Below, piece by piece: positions 18,101 through 28,038 of a DNA stretch of 64,000 nt. The stretch's first letter is position 1, and every line of letters begins with the position of its first letter. Made by a program: the position numbers and the translations under genes. Location of the stretch: contig NZ_CABVHK010000006.1 in assembly GCF_902497785.1 (NCBI RefSeq), positions 248,001 to 312,000 on the forward strand, given 5' to 3'. The notes below the pieces were generated by a model. That model was not told where the DNA came from. It searched no databases and worked only from the letters and a program-made list of their open reading frames with translations. This stretch comes from Pseudomonas fluorescens (GTDB taxonomy: Bacteria > Pseudomonadota > Gammaproteobacteria > Pseudomonadales > Pseudomonadaceae).

Positions 18101-19496
18101 ACCGTTGCAGGCACTGCCGGGATTCGATGAGGCCTGGACAACGGATGAAGCGCTGCTGGAACTCATCCGCGCGCGTCTCGGCGCGTTTGGTCCGTTGCCG
18201 CTGAACGCCATTGCCGATCCGCTGGGGTTACCCCCGCCACACGTCACTCAGGCCCTGGCTCAACTGGAACGCGAAGGCTATGTGCTGCGTGGGCACTTCA
18301 GCCCCGGCGCCGCGGCGGAAGAATATTGCGAGCGGCACTTGCTGGCGCGGATTCATCGCTACACGGTCAAGCGCCTGCGACGGGAAATCGAGCCGGTGGC
18401 GTTGCAGGATTTCATACGCTTTCTGTTCGACTGGCAGCACCTGTCCGCCGCGACGCAAGGTCAGGGCAGCGCGGTGTTGCCAGCAATCGTCGGTCAATTC
18501 GAAGGCTACCCCGCCGCTGCATCTGCGTGGGACAGCGACCTTCTGCCGGCGCGCATCAAAGACTATTCAGCGAGTTGGCTGGATGACGTGTGCCGCAGCG
18601 GCAAACTGGTCTGGACCCGTTTGAGCGCGGGCAACAAAGGCGCTGGCACGGCGCTGCGCAGCACACCGATTGTGCTGCTGCCGCGCAGTCAGGTCGGGTT
18701 GTGGAGCGGCCTGACCGGGCAAACGCCCTTCAACGAGCTGTCGCTCAAAACACAAAAAGTTTATGAAGCGCTGAGCCAACACGGCGCGCTGTTTTTCGAT
18801 GAGCTGATTCATGAAGCGCACCTGCTGCGCACCGAACTGGAAATCGCCTTGCAGGAATTGGTCGGCGCCGGGCTGGTGAATGCCGACAGTTTCGCCGGTT
18901 TGCGCGCATTGATAACGCCGGCCAGTAAACGCCAGGCCCGCAGCAGTCGACGCGGGCGCCGCGCATTGATCGGCGGCATGGACGACGCCGGGCGCTGGGC
19001 CTTGCTGCGGCGCGGTCCGCCAGCGGCGGTGGTGGATAACAAGCATCCGACGCCGAGCGACACCCTTGAACATATCGCCATGACGTTATTGCGCCGCTAC
19101 GGCGTGGTGTTCTGGCGTTTGCTGGAACGCGAAGCGGACTGGTTGCCGAGCTGGCGCGAATTGCTGCGCACGTTTCATCGATTGGAAGCGCGGGGCGAGA
19201 TTCGCGGCGGACGGTTTGTCAGTGGTCTGGCGGGTGAGCAGTTTGCCTTGCCCGAGGCGATTCCGTTGCTGCGGGAAGTGCGCCGACGAGGGCATGACGG
19301 CAGTTTGATTGCGGTGTGCGGGGTGGATCCGCTGAACCTCGCGGGCACGTTGTTGCCGGGTGTGAAAGTACCGGCGCTGGCGAGTAATCGACTGGTGTAC
19401 CGGGACGGGTTGCCGGTGGCGGCGGTGATTGCCGGCAAGCCGGTTTTCTGGGTGGAAACGACGATAGAACTACAGAACAAGCTGACCCGGTATTGA
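15198..19496 (+). CDS. lhr: Large helicase-related protein Lhr (ATP-dependent DNA helicase)
   Basis: A 1432-residue superfamily 2 helicase of the long bacterial Lhr type, involved in DNA repair. Walker A is APTGSGKT at residues 50-57, motif II DEIH ([15 protein letters not shown]), motif [10 protein letters not shown]. The helicase core of about 850 residues includes the Lhr winged helix and beta-barrel; a C-terminal part of about 550 residues (from [17 protein letters not shown]) corresponds to the domain reported in E. coli Lhr to be a uracil-DNA glycosylase. The ATG at 15198 is chosen because upstream in-frame sequence is REP-derived. No operon partner is seen. Confidence 0.93.
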   Translation: MNLPIPADSALNGFHPAVSAWFHNTFPTVTAAQARAWPLIRQHRSTLIAAPTGSGKTLTAFLAVIDDLVHRGLETPGGLPDETLVVYVSPLKALSNDIQINLQNPLAGITEQLRAMGLPQLQINTAVRTGDTPQKERTAMRKNAPHILVTTPESLYVLLGSDSGRKMLGTTRTVIVDEIHAIAAGKRGSHLALSLERLQALCATPLMRIGLSATQKPIDAVARFLVGRDRDCDIIDIGHARPRDLGIEVPPVPLSAVMANDVWELVYDRLAALAREHRTTLIFVNTRRLAERLSRHLSERLGKEAVAAHHGSLAKEFRLDAEQRLKRGDLQVLIATASLELGIDIGDVDLVCQIASPRSIAGFLQRVGRSGHQVGGTPKGRLFATTRDDLIECTALLDCVRRGELDTLNIPQAPLDVLSQQIIAEVSCQEWQEQALLEMFRKASPYAGLDEKHYQALLHMLAEGYNGRQGIRSAFLHRDAVTRTLRGRRGSKLTAVTSGGTIPDNADYSVLLEPQGLNIGSVNEDFAVESIAGDIFQLGNTSYRILRVDTGKVRVEDAHGQPPTIPFWLGEAPGRSAELSFAVARLQAQLDELLGATPGDLQPALDWLTGTLDLNLASAEQLVDYLARARLTLGALPSQDTLLMERFFDESGGTQLIIHTPFGSRINRAWGLALRKRFCRTFNFELQAAASEDAIVLSLSTSHSFELDEVWRYLHSNSAEHLLIQAVLDAPLFGVRWRWNAGVALALPRYTGGRKVAPQIQRMKSEDLIASVFPDQIACVENLAGERELPDHPLVEQTIDDCLHEAMDCEGWLTLLRRMESGAVRLISRDLPAPSPLAAEILSARPYTFLDDAPLEERRTQAVLNRRWTDPQSTDDLGALDAEAIQAVRDEAWPTPTSVDEMHEALMSLACIAEAEAQANPQWLVWLNTLAEGGRASRLQISAEHSVWLALERLTCLQAVYPQAILRPPLQALPGFDEAWTTDEALLELIRARLGAFGPLPLNAIADPLGLPPPHVTQALAQLEREGYVLRGHFSPGAAAEEYCERHLLARIHRYTVKRLRREIEPVALQDFIRFLFDWQHLSAATQGQGSAVLPAIVGQFEGYPAAASAWDSDLLPARIKDYSASWLDDVCRSGKLVWTRLSAGNKGAGTALRSTPIVLLPRSQVGLWSGLTGQTPFNELSLKTQKVYEALSQHGALFFDELIHEAHLLRTELEIALQELVGAGLVNADSFAGLRALITPASKRQARSSRRGRRALIGGMDDAGRWALLRRGPPAAVVDNKHPTPSDTLEHIAMTLLRRYGVVFWRLLEREADWLPSWRELLRTFHRLEARGEIRGGRFVSGLAGEQFALPEAIPLLREVRRRGHDGSLIAVCGVDPLNLAGTLLPGVKVPALASNRLVYRDGLPVAAVIAGKPVFWVETTIELQNKLTRY

Positions 19497-19507
19497 TGTT
19501 GTCCGGT

Positions 19508-19613
19508 CTGGCCTCATCGCGAGCAAGCTCGCTCCCACAGGGTTTCAGGTGATCACAATATTTGTGTTCGACACAGATCACTGTGGGAGCGAGCTTGCTC
19601 GCGATGAGGCCAG
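19508..19613. repeat. REP-type inverted repeat with perfect 33-base arms
   Basis: The arms 19508-19540 and 19581-19613 are exact reverse complements over 33 bases (CTGGCCTCATCGCGAGCAAG... and complement), separated by 40 bases. It lies 11 bases after the lhr stop and 15 bases from the 3' end of the convergent channel gene, suiting a role as 3' hairpin for both. Confidence 0.95.
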
Positions 19614-19628
19614 CAACATCAACGCCAA

Positions 19629-21743
19629 TTATGGAGTGCGCGGCTGCTCCGGCAGCAACACCGGCGAATCCTCCGGCCGGTCATCTTCATGCTCAGGCGT
19701 AGCTTGCCGCGGCATCAACACCTGCTGTGGATAAGTCTGCGCGAAATGCACCCACGGGCTGTTATCCACAAGCTTTTTCAAACGCTGGTTGAACGCCCGG
19801 CTCACCGCATATTGCCCGCCCGAGACCGTGCGGAACTGCGCCGTCAACACCACGCCGTTGAGATCCATTTTGTCGACGCCGAATACATCCAGCGGACCTT
19901 GCAGGTTGTACTTGAGGAACGCGTCGTCGCGGATTGAATCCCCCGCCTCGCGGATCAGCTCGATGGCCTTGTCGACATCCGTGTCGTAGGTGAACTGCAC
20001 CGAGAAAAACGCATAGGCGAACTGCCGGGACTGGTTGGTGACGGCCTTGATCTGCCCGAAGGGCACCGAGTGCACAAACCCTTTGCCATCGCGCAGGCGC
20101 AAGGTGCGGATGGTCAGGCCTTCGACGGTGCCGGCATGCCCGGAATCAAGCACCACCCAGTCGCCAATCGACAAGGTGTCTTCGATGATGATGAACAGGC
20201 CGGTGATCACGTCCTGAACCAGTTGCTGCGAGCCGAAACCGATGGCCAGGCCGACCACCCCGGCACCTGCCAGCAGCGGCGCGACGTTGATGCCGAGGTT
20301 AGCCATGGTGGTGATCGCGCAAATCACCACCAGGATGATTTTGATCGCGTTGCGCAACAGCGGCAGGATGGTTTTGACCCGCGTACTGGGCTGCGTCGTG
20401 CGTTTGTTGATCGGGGGTTTCAGCGCTTCCTGGATCGCCGTATCCAGCACCACCCACAGCAACCAGGTCACCAGAAAGATCAGGCCCATGCTGCTCAACG
20501 ACTCACTTATCGCCCGGCCCACCGAGTTGCGCTCGGCGAATTCGAACAGCGACACGCCCCAGATCCGCCCGAGAATTTCGATGAACGCAACGGCCATGAC
20601 GATCCGCAGCAAGGCGTGCAACAAACTGAGAAAACGCTCCTTGTAGGCGCTGCTGCGCTGCAGCGCTTCGGCTTTTCGGGATTTGAACAGGTGCTGGAAT
20701 ATCGTGCTGAGGAACACCGTGGCGATCAGCAGAATGGTGGTAAACAACGCACAGCGCAGGGCTTTCTGATTGTCCTCGCCGACGCCGATCAGGTTGATGG
20801 CCGAGACCATGACCATCAGCAGAATCGGCCAGTACCAGAGCCCGGAAAAGATCAGCAGGGATTCCTGCAACGACGGCTGTTTCAAGCGCTGCGCCAGCGC
20901 CCGGTTGCGGATCAGATGCGCCACTGGGCGCCTCAGGCGAATCACCAATAATCCGAAGATGATCGTGGCGAACAATCCGGTAAACACGGCGATGCTGCTG
21001 GTGATGTTGCCGCCCAGTTGTCGGGCGATTTGCGGGCTGGTCAGGGCATCGCTGAGCGCCGCGAGGAAGCCGATCAGGAACAGTGGCTTGGGGCAGTAAT
21101 CACGGATGATCTGCACCGCCCGACGCTTGTGCCCGGTGTTGAACATGACGATCACGCACAGGAAAATCGAGGTGGAGAAAATGCCGCTGCTGGTGGCGTA
21201 GGCAAAACACAGCGCCAGTGCGCGACCCACCGAATTTGGCAGAAAATGGCTGACGTACAAGGTCAGCGGCAGGCAGATCAGTGCAGGGAGGGTGAACGGC
21301 AGCAAATAGCCGAGCAGGTCCTGGCTGCGTTGCCGCTTACGGAAGAAGCGCCCTTGGCTCAGGCGTTTATCCAGCAGGCTGCCGAGCACCGTGAGCAAGG
21401 CAAACACCCCCAGCCAGACGCCGGACAACAGCAGGAAATCGCCGACCACGCTCATCGGCGAGCGCGAGGAGGGCTGATTCACCAGTTTGTCGACTTCATC
21501 CGCCGCCCGATCCGCGCGAACGCGCCAGGCGTCGACCAGATTTTCATTGAGGTCGAGCTTGTCCTGAACGTCATCGATGCTGGAACTGATGGCCCCGAGC
21601 AGACCGCCCTGGACCAAGGGCTCAGGCTTTGCCGGCTCTTCGGTGGCGGCGGCGGGAACACCCGGCAACGTGACGGCTAGCAGTTCGTTGCTACCGAGAA
21701 ACAGCAACGCCCCCAGTAAAATCGCGGTCTTGAACTTGAGCAA
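19629..21743 (-). CDS. MscS-family mechanosensitive ion channel, large YbiO-like type
   Basis: A 704-residue inner-membrane channel that likely opens on hypo-osmotic shock. It has a signal peptide (residues 1-23), a periplasmic helical segment (to about 85), around ten membrane helices, and then the MscS core PLLAGAGVVGLAIGFGSQQLVQDVITGLFI near residue 490 with the cytoplasmic beta/alpha-beta domain after it. The length and extra helices match YbiO-type rather than MscS. The start is TTG at 21741-21743, supported by AAGGAG nine bases upstream and the fitting signal peptide. The C-terminus is Pro- and Glu-rich. Confidence 0.9.
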   Translation of the reverse strand: MLKFKTAILLGALLFLGSNELLAVTLPGVPAAATEEPAKPEPLVQGGLLGAISSSIDDVQDKLDLNENLVDAWRVRADRAADEVDKLVNQPSSRSPMSVVGDFLLLSGVWLGVFALLTVLGSLLDKRLSQGRFFRKRQRSQDLLGYLLPFTLPALICLPLTLYVSHFLPNSVGRALALCFAYATSSGIFSTSIFLCVIVMFNTGHKRRAVQIIRDYCPKPLFLIGFLAALSDALTSPQIARQLGGNITSSIAVFTGLFATIIFGLLVIRLRRPVAHLIRNRALAQRLKQPSLQESLLIFSGLWYWPILLMVMVSAINLIGVGEDNQKALRCALFTTILLIATVFLSTIFQHLFKSRKAEALQRSSAYKERFLSLLHALLRIVMAVAFIEILGRIWGVSLFEFAERNSVGRAISESLSSMGLIFLVTWLLWVVLDTAIQEALKPPINKRTTQPSTRVKTILPLLRNAIKIILVVICAITTMANLGINVAPLLAGAGVVGLAIGFGSQQLVQDVITGLFIIIEDTLSIGDWVVLDSGHAGTVEGLTIRTLRLRDGKGFVHSVPFGQIKAVTNQSRQFAYAFFSVQFTYDTDVDKAIELIREAGDSIRDDAFLKYNLQGPLDVFGVDKMDLNGVVLTAQFRTVSGGQYAVSRAFNQRLKKLVDNSPWVHFAQTYPQQVLMPRQATPEHEDDRPEDSPVLLPEQPRTP

Positions 21744-21840
21744 AACGCGGAGCTCCTTGAAAAGGGTCTGTCAGGAACTGATCGACAAATGGCCGGCAAG
21801 TTCGGTTTCTACCGCGATTTAACGAACGCCGCAATTCCCC

Positions 21841-21929
21841 TGTGGGAGCGAGCCTGCTCGCGAAAGCGGTGGCTCAGACACATCGATGGTGAATGTACCG
21901 CCGCTATCGCGAGCAGGCTCGCTCCCACA
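21841..21929. repeat. REP-type inverted repeat, GAGCGAGCCTGCTCGCGA variant
   Basis: TGTGGGAGCGAGCCTGCTCG and complement flank a 40-base loop containing CGGTGG and CCGCCG. It uses the CCTG variant of the core, like the cluster at 26041. It lies between the divergent channel and DUF72 genes. Confidence 0.9.
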
Positions 21930-22044
21930 ATTAGATCGGTGGTGTTCTGAAAATGTGCCGTCCGTAGCCCCGTGGAAACTTTCTCGATTGCCCCACAGTC
22001 ATCAAAAGACAGGGGCAATCGAGGATCAATTGACAGGAGGCGAC

Positions 22045-22971
22045 ATGGCGGCGATTCACATTGGTATCTCAGGCTGGCGCTACACGCCTTGGCGGGGGGA
22101 TTTCTACCCGAAGGGGCTGGCCCAGAGGCGCGAATTGCAATTCGCTTCCCGGGCGGTCAACAGCATCGAAATCAATGGATCGTTTTACGCCCTGCAACGG
22201 CCTGAACGTTACGCCGAGTGGTACGCCGAGACCCCGGCGGACTTCATGTTCAGCATCAAGGCCCCGCGCTTCATCACTCACGTCAAACGTCTGCGTGACA
22301 TTCACAAGCCCCTGGCGAATTTCTTCGCCTCCGGCGTGCTGGAGCTCAAGGAAAAACTCGGCCCGATCCTCTGGCAGTTTCCGCCGAACTTCAAATTCGA
22401 CGCCGAGTTGTTTGAAAGCTTCCTCGAACAATTGCCCCACAACACCCAACAGGCTGCCGCCCTCGCCCGCCAGCACGACTCGCACGTGCATGGGCACGCC
22501 AGCATCAAGGCGTACAAAAAGAAACCGCTGCGCCATGCCGTCGAGATCAGGAACGACACTTTCATCGACCCGGCGTTTGTGCGGCTGCTCAAACGCTACA
22601 ACGTCGCGTTGGTGATTGCCGATACCGCTGGGAAATGGCCTTACCGCGAAGACCTCACCAGTGATTTCGTCTATTTGCGCCTGCATGGCGCCGAAGAACT
22701 CTACGCCAGCGGCTACACCCCGCAGGCTCTGAATCGCTGGAGCGAGCGAATCGACGCCTGGAATCACGGCGGTCAACCTTCGGACCCGCAGCTGATTGCG
22801 CCTCGACAAAAACCCAAGGCACGCAAGTCCCGCGAAGTGTTCTGTTATTTCGACAATGACATCAAGGTGCGCGCGCCCTACGACGCGCGGCGTTTGCTGG
22901 CGCATTTCCATCTCGACAAAGGCCTCGCCACGGCCCCCGGCGAGCCTGCTGCCGAAGGAGTGCTGCCATGA
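22045..22971 (+). CDS. DUF72 family protein (YecE-like)
   Basis: A 308-residue protein with a TIM-barrel-like fold of unknown function. The start [24 protein letters not shown] and later [21 protein letters not shown] and [10 protein letters not shown] are hallmarks of DUF72. The ATG is preceded by AGGAGG at four bases, so longer starts are rejected. The C-terminal 30 residues after [18 protein letters not shown] are variable. It overlaps the nuclease gene by four bases (ATGA), placing it first in the operon with the ybhP-clsB-ybhN homologues. Confidence 0.9.
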   Translation: MAAIHIGISGWRYTPWRGDFYPKGLAQRRELQFASRAVNSIEINGSFYALQRPERYAEWYAETPADFMFSIKAPRFITHVKRLRDIHKPLANFFASGVLELKEKLGPILWQFPPNFKFDAELFESFLEQLPHNTQQAAALARQHDSHVHGHASIKAYKKKPLRHAVEIRNDTFIDPAFVRLLKRYNVALVIADTAGKWPYREDLTSDFVYLRLHGAEELYASGYTPQALNRWSERIDAWNHGGQPSDPQLIAPRQKPKARKSREVFCYFDNDIKVRAPYDARRLLAHFHLDKGLATAPGEPAAEGVLP

Positions 22972-23765
22972 CTGGGCCCGAGCCGTTCAGCATTGACGAC
23001 AACCCGCCAGAGACCATGGCCGCCGTGCGCCGCTTCACCATTCTGACGGTGAATACGCACAAGGGCTTCACCGCGCTCAACCGGCGTTTCATCCTGCCTG
23101 AACTGCGCGAAGCGGTGCGCAGCGTGTCGGCCGACGTGGTGTTTTTGCAGGAAGTGCATGGCACCCACGAGCACCATCCACAGCGTTACAGCAACTGGCC
23201 GGCAATGCCGCAGTACGAATTCCTCGCCGACACCTTGTGGCCGCAATTCGCCTACGGCCGCAACGCGGTGTACCCGGAGGGCGATCACGGCAACGCGTTG
23301 CTGTCGAAATTCCAGATCATTCGCCACGACAACCTCGACGTGTCGATCAGTGGCCACGAGAACCGCGGCATCCTGCATTGCGTGTTGCGCCTGCCCGGCG
23401 CCGGCCCGGAGGTGCACGCGATTTGCGTGCATTTGGGGTTGCGCGAAACCCATCGCAATGAACAGTTGAATCTGCTGGCCCGGCGCCTCGAAGAACTGCC
23501 GGCCGACGCTCCGGTGATCGTTGCCGGCGACTTCAACGACTGGCGCCAGCGCGCCGATGCGCTGCTCAAACCCACCGGCTTGCGCGAAGTGTTCGCTGAA
23601 CATCACGGCAAACCGGCGCGCAGTTTTCCGGCGCGCCTTCCAGCGTTACGCCTGGACCGCATTTACGTACGCAACCTCAAGGCCAGCCACCCGAAAGTTC
23701 TTGCGGCGCGGCCCTGGTCACACCTTTCCGACCACGCACCGCTATCGGTGGAGATCGAGCTATGA
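22968..23765 (+). CDS. Endonuclease/exonuclease/phosphatase family protein (YbhP-like)
   Basis: A 265-residue metal-dependent phosphoesterase. Motifs LTVNTHKGF (Asn), VVFLQEVHG (Glu), [11 protein letters not shown] and [11 protein letters not shown] (terminal Asp-His) form the EEP active site. E. coli YbhP sits in the same gene order next to clsB. The substrate (lipid headgroup, nucleic acid or phosphoinositide-like) is unknown. No signal peptide is evident. Both ends overlap their neighbours by four bases, so translation is coupled with DUF72 and clsB. Confidence 0.9.
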   Translation: MTGPEPFSIDDNPPETMAAVRRFTILTVNTHKGFTALNRRFILPELREAVRSVSADVVFLQEVHGTHEHHPQRYSNWPAMPQYEFLADTLWPQFAYGRNAVYPEGDHGNALLSKFQIIRHDNLDVSISGHENRGILHCVLRLPGAGPEVHAICVHLGLRETHRNEQLNLLARRLEELPADAPVIVAGDFNDWRQRADALLKPTGLREVFAEHHGKPARSFPARLPALRLDRIYVRNLKASHPKVLAARPWSHLSDHAPLSVEIEL

Positions 23766-25057
23766 GCAGCGCACCGATGGAAAAAGCCACGATTGAACAC
23801 GTCTCCACCAGCCCGCCTGTGCGCGAACCGGGCGTAGTAGACGTTGAATATGGCTGGCAGGGCAACAACCTCGTGGAGTTGCTGGAAAACGGCGAGGCCT
23901 ACTTCCCGCGAGTATTTGAAGCCATGCGCCAGGCCAAATCCGAAATCCTCCTCGAAACGTTCATTGTGTTCGAGGACAAGGTCGGCAACGAGCTGCAGCA
24001 GGTGCTGATCGACGCGGCGCAACGCGGCGTGCGGGTCACCGCCAGCTTCGACGGCTTCGGCTGTGGCGAACTGACCACCGAGTACCTTGCAGCGTTGAGC
24101 GAGGCCGGCGTGCACATTCAGATGTTTGATCCGGCACCGAAGCATCTCGGCATTCGCACCAACTGGTTCCGGCGCCTGCACCGCAAGATTGTGGTGGTCG
24201 ACGGCACGATCGCATTCGTGGGCGGGATCAATTTTTCCGCCGATCATCTGGCCGATTTCGGCCCGGAGGCGAAGCAGGATTACTCGGTTGAAGTGCAGGG
24301 CCCGGCGGTGGCCGACATCCATCATTTCGCCCTGCTGCAAAGTGGCCGCCCCGCTCGCGCCAAATACTGGTGGCAACGACGCCGGCAGCGCCGCGTCGAG
24401 TTGGCCTTCAGCGACCACGATGGTCAGGTGCGCCTGGTCTACCGCGACAACGGTGATCATAAAACAGACATCGAAGAGGTTTATCGACAAGTGCTGCGCA
24501 GTGCCCAGCGCCGGGTAGTGATCGCCAACGCGTACTTCTTCCCCGGCTATCGCTTGCTGCGCGAGATTCGCAACGCCGCTCGCCGGGGCGTCGAAGTGCG
24601 CCTGATTCTGCAAGGTCAACCAGACATGCTGGTAGCCAAACTCGCAGCGCGCATGACCTATGACTACCTGCTCAAATCCGGCGTGCAGATTCACGAATAT
24701 TGCGAGCGCCCATTGCACGGCAAAGTGGCGCTGGTGGATGAAGACTGGAGCACCGTCGGTTCGAGCAACCTCGACCCGCTGAGCCTGTCGATGAACCTGG
24801 AAGCCAACGTGCTGATCCGCGACCGCGCCTTCAACCGCGAGTTGTTCGAACGCCTGCAATTGTTGAGCGATCATCACTGCAAAGCCATGTCACCGGACAA
24901 GTCCCCACGCGGCCGGGTCTGGCACATGACCGTGGGCTTTCTGGTGTTCCACTTCCTGCGCCATTTTCCGGCCTGGGCCGGGTGGCTGCCGGCCCATAAA
25001 CCGCGCCTGAAACTCTTCACGCATTCCACCGGGAGCGATCCTCATGAGCCACGCTGA
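23762..25057 (+). CDS. clsB: Cardiolipin synthase B
   Basis: ClsB makes cardiolipin (and phosphatidylglycerol in vitro) by phosphatidyl transfer. The 431-residue protein has the two phospholipase-D signatures: HRKIVVVD (His140, Lys142, Asp147) followed by GGINFS, and HGKVALVD (His319, Lys321, Asp326) followed by GSSNLD. It lacks the N-terminal membrane helices of ClsA, as ClsB does. The C-terminal 50 residues are basic and hydrophobic ([16 protein letters not shown]), perhaps a membrane anchor. It overlaps the ybhN-like gene by 14 bases. Confidence 0.93.
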   Translation: MSSAPMEKATIEHVSTSPPVREPGVVDVEYGWQGNNLVELLENGEAYFPRVFEAMRQAKSEILLETFIVFEDKVGNELQQVLIDAAQRGVRVTASFDGFGCGELTTEYLAALSEAGVHIQMFDPAPKHLGIRTNWFRRLHRKIVVVDGTIAFVGGINFSADHLADFGPEAKQDYSVEVQGPAVADIHHFALLQSGRPARAKYWWQRRRQRRVELAFSDHDGQVRLVYRDNGDHKTDIEEVYRQVLRSAQRRVVIANAYFFPGYRLLREIRNAARRGVEVRLILQGQPDMLVAKLAARMTYDYLLKSGVQIHEYCERPLHGKVALVDEDWSTVGSSNLDPLSLSMNLEANVLIRDRAFNRELFERLQLLSDHHCKAMSPDKSPRGRVWHMTVGFLVFHFLRHFPAWAGWLPAHKPRLKLFTHSTGSDPHEPR

Positions 25058-26030
25058 AACCCAGTCGGCGACTCACACTGACAGCCCGGGCAAGTCGCGC
25101 TGGAGCCGCTGGAAAAAACCCCTGACAATGCTGTTTTTCCTGGCGCTGATCGTGCTGTTCACGATGCTCGCGCAGCGCATCGAATGGAACGAGGTGTTCG
25201 ACACCCTCGCCGATTTCAAGGTGCGCACGCTGATCATCGCCGCCGGGCTGACGCTGGTGAGTTTTCTGGTGTACGCCTGTTTTGATCTGATTGGCCGCAC
25301 CTACATTCGTCAGGACCTGACCTGGAAGCAGATCCTGCCGGTGGGCATCATCAGTTATGCGTTCAACCTCAACCTCAGCGCCTGGGTGGGCGGCATCGCC
25401 ATGCGTTATCGGCTGTACTCGCGGCTCGGGGTGAGCAAAAGCAACATTGCGAAAATCCTTGGCCTGAGTCTGGCGACCAACTGGTTTGGCTACATGGTGA
25501 TTGCCGGCGCGGTGTTCAGCAGCGGACTGGTGCGGATGCCGCCGGGCTGGAAACTCAGCAGTGATGCGTTGCAGGGCGTGGGGATTTTGTTGCTGCTGGT
25601 GAGCGCGGGCTACCTGGCGGCGTGTCAGTTTTCCAAGCGGCGGGAATGGTCGATTCGCGGCGTGGAAATCAACCTGCCGTCCCTGCGCATGGCGGTGTTG
25701 CAACTGGCGCTGGGAGCGTTGAACTGGTCGCTGATGGCCGCGGTGATTTTCACGTTGCTGCCGAGCAAGCTGGATTATCCACTGGTGCTTGGCGTGCTGT
25801 TGATCAGCGCGATTGCGGGGGTGATCACCCACATCCCGGCCGGGCTCGGGGTGTTGGAGGCAGTGTTTGTCGCGTTGCTGCAGCATGAAGCTTCGCGGGG
25901 CAGTCTGGTGGCGGGCTTGCTGGCGTATCGGGCGATTTATTTTATCTTGCCGTTGCTGATTACGTTGGTGATGTATTTGGTGGTGGAGGCGAAGGCCAAG
26001 TCGCTGCGGATCTCGAAAACACCCAAGTGA
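25044..26030 (+). CDS. ybhN: YbhN / UPF0104 integral membrane protein (lysylphosphatidylglycerol synthase TM-like)
   Basis: A 328-residue inner-membrane protein with about eight hydrophobic segments, starting after a charged N-terminus of about 25 residues (MLFFLALIVLFTMLAQRI). GVITHIPAGLGVLEAVFVALL is the conserved signature of the flippase-like domain of lysylphosphatidylglycerol synthases; the synthase domain itself is absent. With clsB and the EEP protein it points to phospholipid handling, possibly lipid translocation. It is the last gene of the operon and is followed by a triple REP cluster. Confidence 0.88.
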   Translation: MSHAETQSATHTDSPGKSRWSRWKKPLTMLFFLALIVLFTMLAQRIEWNEVFDTLADFKVRTLIIAAGLTLVSFLVYACFDLIGRTYIRQDLTWKQILPVGIISYAFNLNLSAWVGGIAMRYRLYSRLGVSKSNIAKILGLSLATNWFGYMVIAGAVFSSGLVRMPPGWKLSSDALQGVGILLLLVSAGYLAACQFSKRREWSIRGVEINLPSLRMAVLQLALGALNWSLMAAVIFTLLPSKLDYPLVLGVLLISAIAGVITHIPAGLGVLEAVFVALLQHEASRGSLVAGLLAYRAIYFILPLLITLVMYLVVEAKAKSLRISKTPK

Positions 26031-26040
26031 TCAGGACGCC

Positions 26041-26157
26041 TTCGCGAGCAGGCTCGCTCCCACAGGTGATCGCGTTTCAACTGTGGGAGCGAGCCTGCTC
26101 GCGAAAGATCTCTCACAGTTGATTGCGATCTACTGTGGGAGCGAGCCTGCTCGCGAA
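26041..26157. repeat. Cluster of three REP units
   Basis: Three copies of a 25-base unit TTCGCGAGCAGGCTCGCTCC(CACAG): one inverted at 26041-26065 and two direct at 26081-26105 and 26133-26157. The odd number means one unit has no partner. It lies between the convergent ybhN and hydrolase genes. Confidence 0.92.
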
Positions 26158-26180
26158 AACGATCTGCAGGACACCGCAGA

Positions 26181-26939
26181 TCACGTGGACTGAATAATGC
26201 TCAACCGCTCACCCACCACCATCTCGGTAATCCAGCCCACCAGAATCGAGGTGTAGGCCTGCTGCGAAACCGGCTCGGTCAACGCGTGATCGGCGCCGTC
26301 GATAACTCGGTGAGTCAGCGAATGCGTCTGCTGGCACGCCGCGCGGTAACTCATGATCGTCGCATGAGGCACGTAGGCGTCCGTCTCGGATTCCACCAGC
26401 AACACGTCCCCGGTAAATTGCGAACAGGCGTGCAGCGCGCGGTTGGTGTCGGCGCGCACCAGCGTGCTGCGGTAATCACGCAAATCGAGCTTGTCCAACT
26501 CACGCTTGGGCGTGTGCCATTGCTCATCGCGGTACAGCGCTGGCACCCTCAGGGCCAACCAGCGCACCGGGCGCAACGAAGTCAGGATCGACGCCAGGTA
26601 ACCGCCGTAACTGGTGCCGACCACGGCGATGGCCGAGGTGTCGAGCGCCGGGTGCGCGAGCAAACGATCGTACGCCGCCAGCAAGTCGCGCAAGTTGTCT
26701 TCTCGGGTCACCCGCGTCAGCGGAATGCCGGTGCCGCCGGTGTGCCCACGCAAGTCGAACGTCAGGCACACACAGCCCAGACCGGCAATGCCCTTGGCCC
26801 GTTCGAGGTCGCGCTCCTGACTGCCGCCCCAACCGTGCACAAAGAGCACGCCAGGGACTTTCGATTTGGGGCTGAGAAAAGTCCCGATCATTTGTTCATC
26901 GTCGATGTCGATCTGAATGGTTTCGCTTCTAGCCGTCAT
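26181..26939 (-). CDS. Alpha/beta hydrolase family protein
   Basis: A 252-residue serine hydrolase of the BAAT/dienelactone-hydrolase-like type. VLFVHGWGGSQERD gives the oxyanion-hole HGW; the nucleophile elbow is GTSYGGYL (Ser110); the acid and His are probably in ESETDAYVP and GADHALTEP. It has no signal peptide. The substrate is unknown. The start overlaps the end of the DUF3182 gene by 11 bases, so the two are translated from one message and may work together. Confidence 0.88.
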   Translation of the reverse strand: MTARSETIQIDIDDEQMIGTFLSPKSKVPGVLFVHGWGGSQERDLERAKGIAGLGCVCLTFDLRGHTGGTGIPLTRVTREDNLRDLLAAYDRLLAHPALDTSAIAVVGTSYGGYLASILTSLRPVRWLALRVPALYRDEQWHTPKRELDKLDLRDYRSTLVRADTNRALHACSQFTGDVLLVESETDAYVPHATIMSYRAACQQTHSLTHRVIDGADHALTEPVSQQAYTSILVGWITEMVVGERLSIIQST

Positions 26940-28038
26940 AGGATTTGACCGTCACGTACTTGAGTAGAAATTCACTATTCTCCGCCGGCCCCCGATACAC
27001 CTCGATGGCGTCCGTCGGCAGCGGCTGATCGGTGTAGGTTTCCACCGAAGAGACACGAATTGCGCGCATCCCCGGATCGTTGACGAAGCTTTGCAACGCG
27101 GCCACTTCGGCGCTGCTGGCACCGCCCATGCGCCAGGACTGTTCAAGCACGCCGCTGCGCTGTTGGCCGTTGCTGTCCAGCCCCTGAGCGATGTCATAGT
27201 TGCGCCGCGACGCGTAGAAACCTGGATAGGCTTCATCCGCGGCACTGTCGAACACTTGCGCCTGGCGGATCGCCAACCGCACGTCATCGGGCAGCTCCAG
27301 TTCGAGCAGATCGTCGTAATGCCCCCGCACCACCAGCAGGTTGGAACCTCCATAAACCTGCTCGCCATGACCGTCTTCGGTCAAGTACTGATCGCCGCAA
27401 TAACTGAGCACGATGTCGCCGATGAAGCTTTGGCCGACGCTGTGGGTGACGACGTCAGACAGGTCTTGCTCCAACACCACACCCTCGGCAAACAGGGCTT
27501 TGGCCTCAGGTCTGGCGAGGATGGCATCAAATTCGTCGAGACTCTTGATCACTTCCTGGCCCCGCCCGGCGCAGGCGTGAACCGGCTTGAGGCGGATCGG
27601 GCCGTTGTAGAGCAAGTGCTCCGCCGCCGGGCGCGCGTCGTCATGAGAGAAAACGCTGAGCCCGTCGAGCACCACACTGCGCACCCGCTGGGAAAACAGC
27701 GGCGACCAACCTTGCGGCGCATCAGCATTTCTGTTGAGCAAACCGTGGGTGATCGCTTTGGTGCAGATGAAATCATGATCGACATAGCCGCCCCACAGAT
27801 CCTCCGGCCCACGCACGCCCAGCCGATGCGCAGCCGCGGCGCCGACCAGGGTTTGGGTGGGTAGCAAATAGAGGTCACGACCGGTGTGGAGTTCGGGGTC
27901 GTAGCTGCCGCCAAACTTGAGGCCCAGTATTTGCGCCAGCCAACGGGCCAGAGCGCGGTTGGTGTCGACTTCGTGCTGTGGAGCGTCGGGCCGCACCGAA
28001 TGCGCGACCACGGTTTTTTTGCGGTTTGTTGGGGTCAT
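26929..28038 (-). CDS. DUF3182 family protein
   Basis: A 369-residue protein of unknown function. Recognisable stretches are DRALARWLAQ-like helix near residue 30, GLKFGGSYDPE, LLYNGPIRLKPVHACAGRGQEVI and VVLEQDLSDVVTHSVGQ near the middle; the last two look like the lysine/glutamate parts of an ATP-grasp fold, so a ligase-like activity is possible but unproven. It has no signal peptide or membrane segment. It is first in a two-gene unit with the hydrolase. Confidence 0.8.
   Translation of the reverse strand: MTPTNRKKTVVAHSVRPDAPQHEVDTNRALARWLAQILGLKFGGSYDPELHTGRDLYLLPTQTLVGAAAAHRLGVRGPEDLWGGYVDHDFICTKAITHGLLNRNADAPQGWSPLFSQRVRSVVLDGLSVFSHDDARPAAEHLLYNGPIRLKPVHACAGRGQEVIKSLDEFDAILARPEAKALFAEGVVLEQDLSDVVTHSVGQSFIGDIVLSYCGDQYLTEDGHGEQVYGGSNLLVVRGHYDDLLELELPDDVRLAIRQAQVFDSAADEAYPGFYASRRNYDIAQGLDSNGQQRSGVLEQSWRMGGASSAEVAALQSFVNDPGMRAIRVSSVETYTDQPLPTDAIEVYRGPAENSEFLLKYVTVKSYDG

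Noticed and set aside
26041..26157. CRISPR-like array of short repeats
   Set aside because: The repeats are palindromic REP units in mixed orientation, only three copies, without regular spacers or cas genes.
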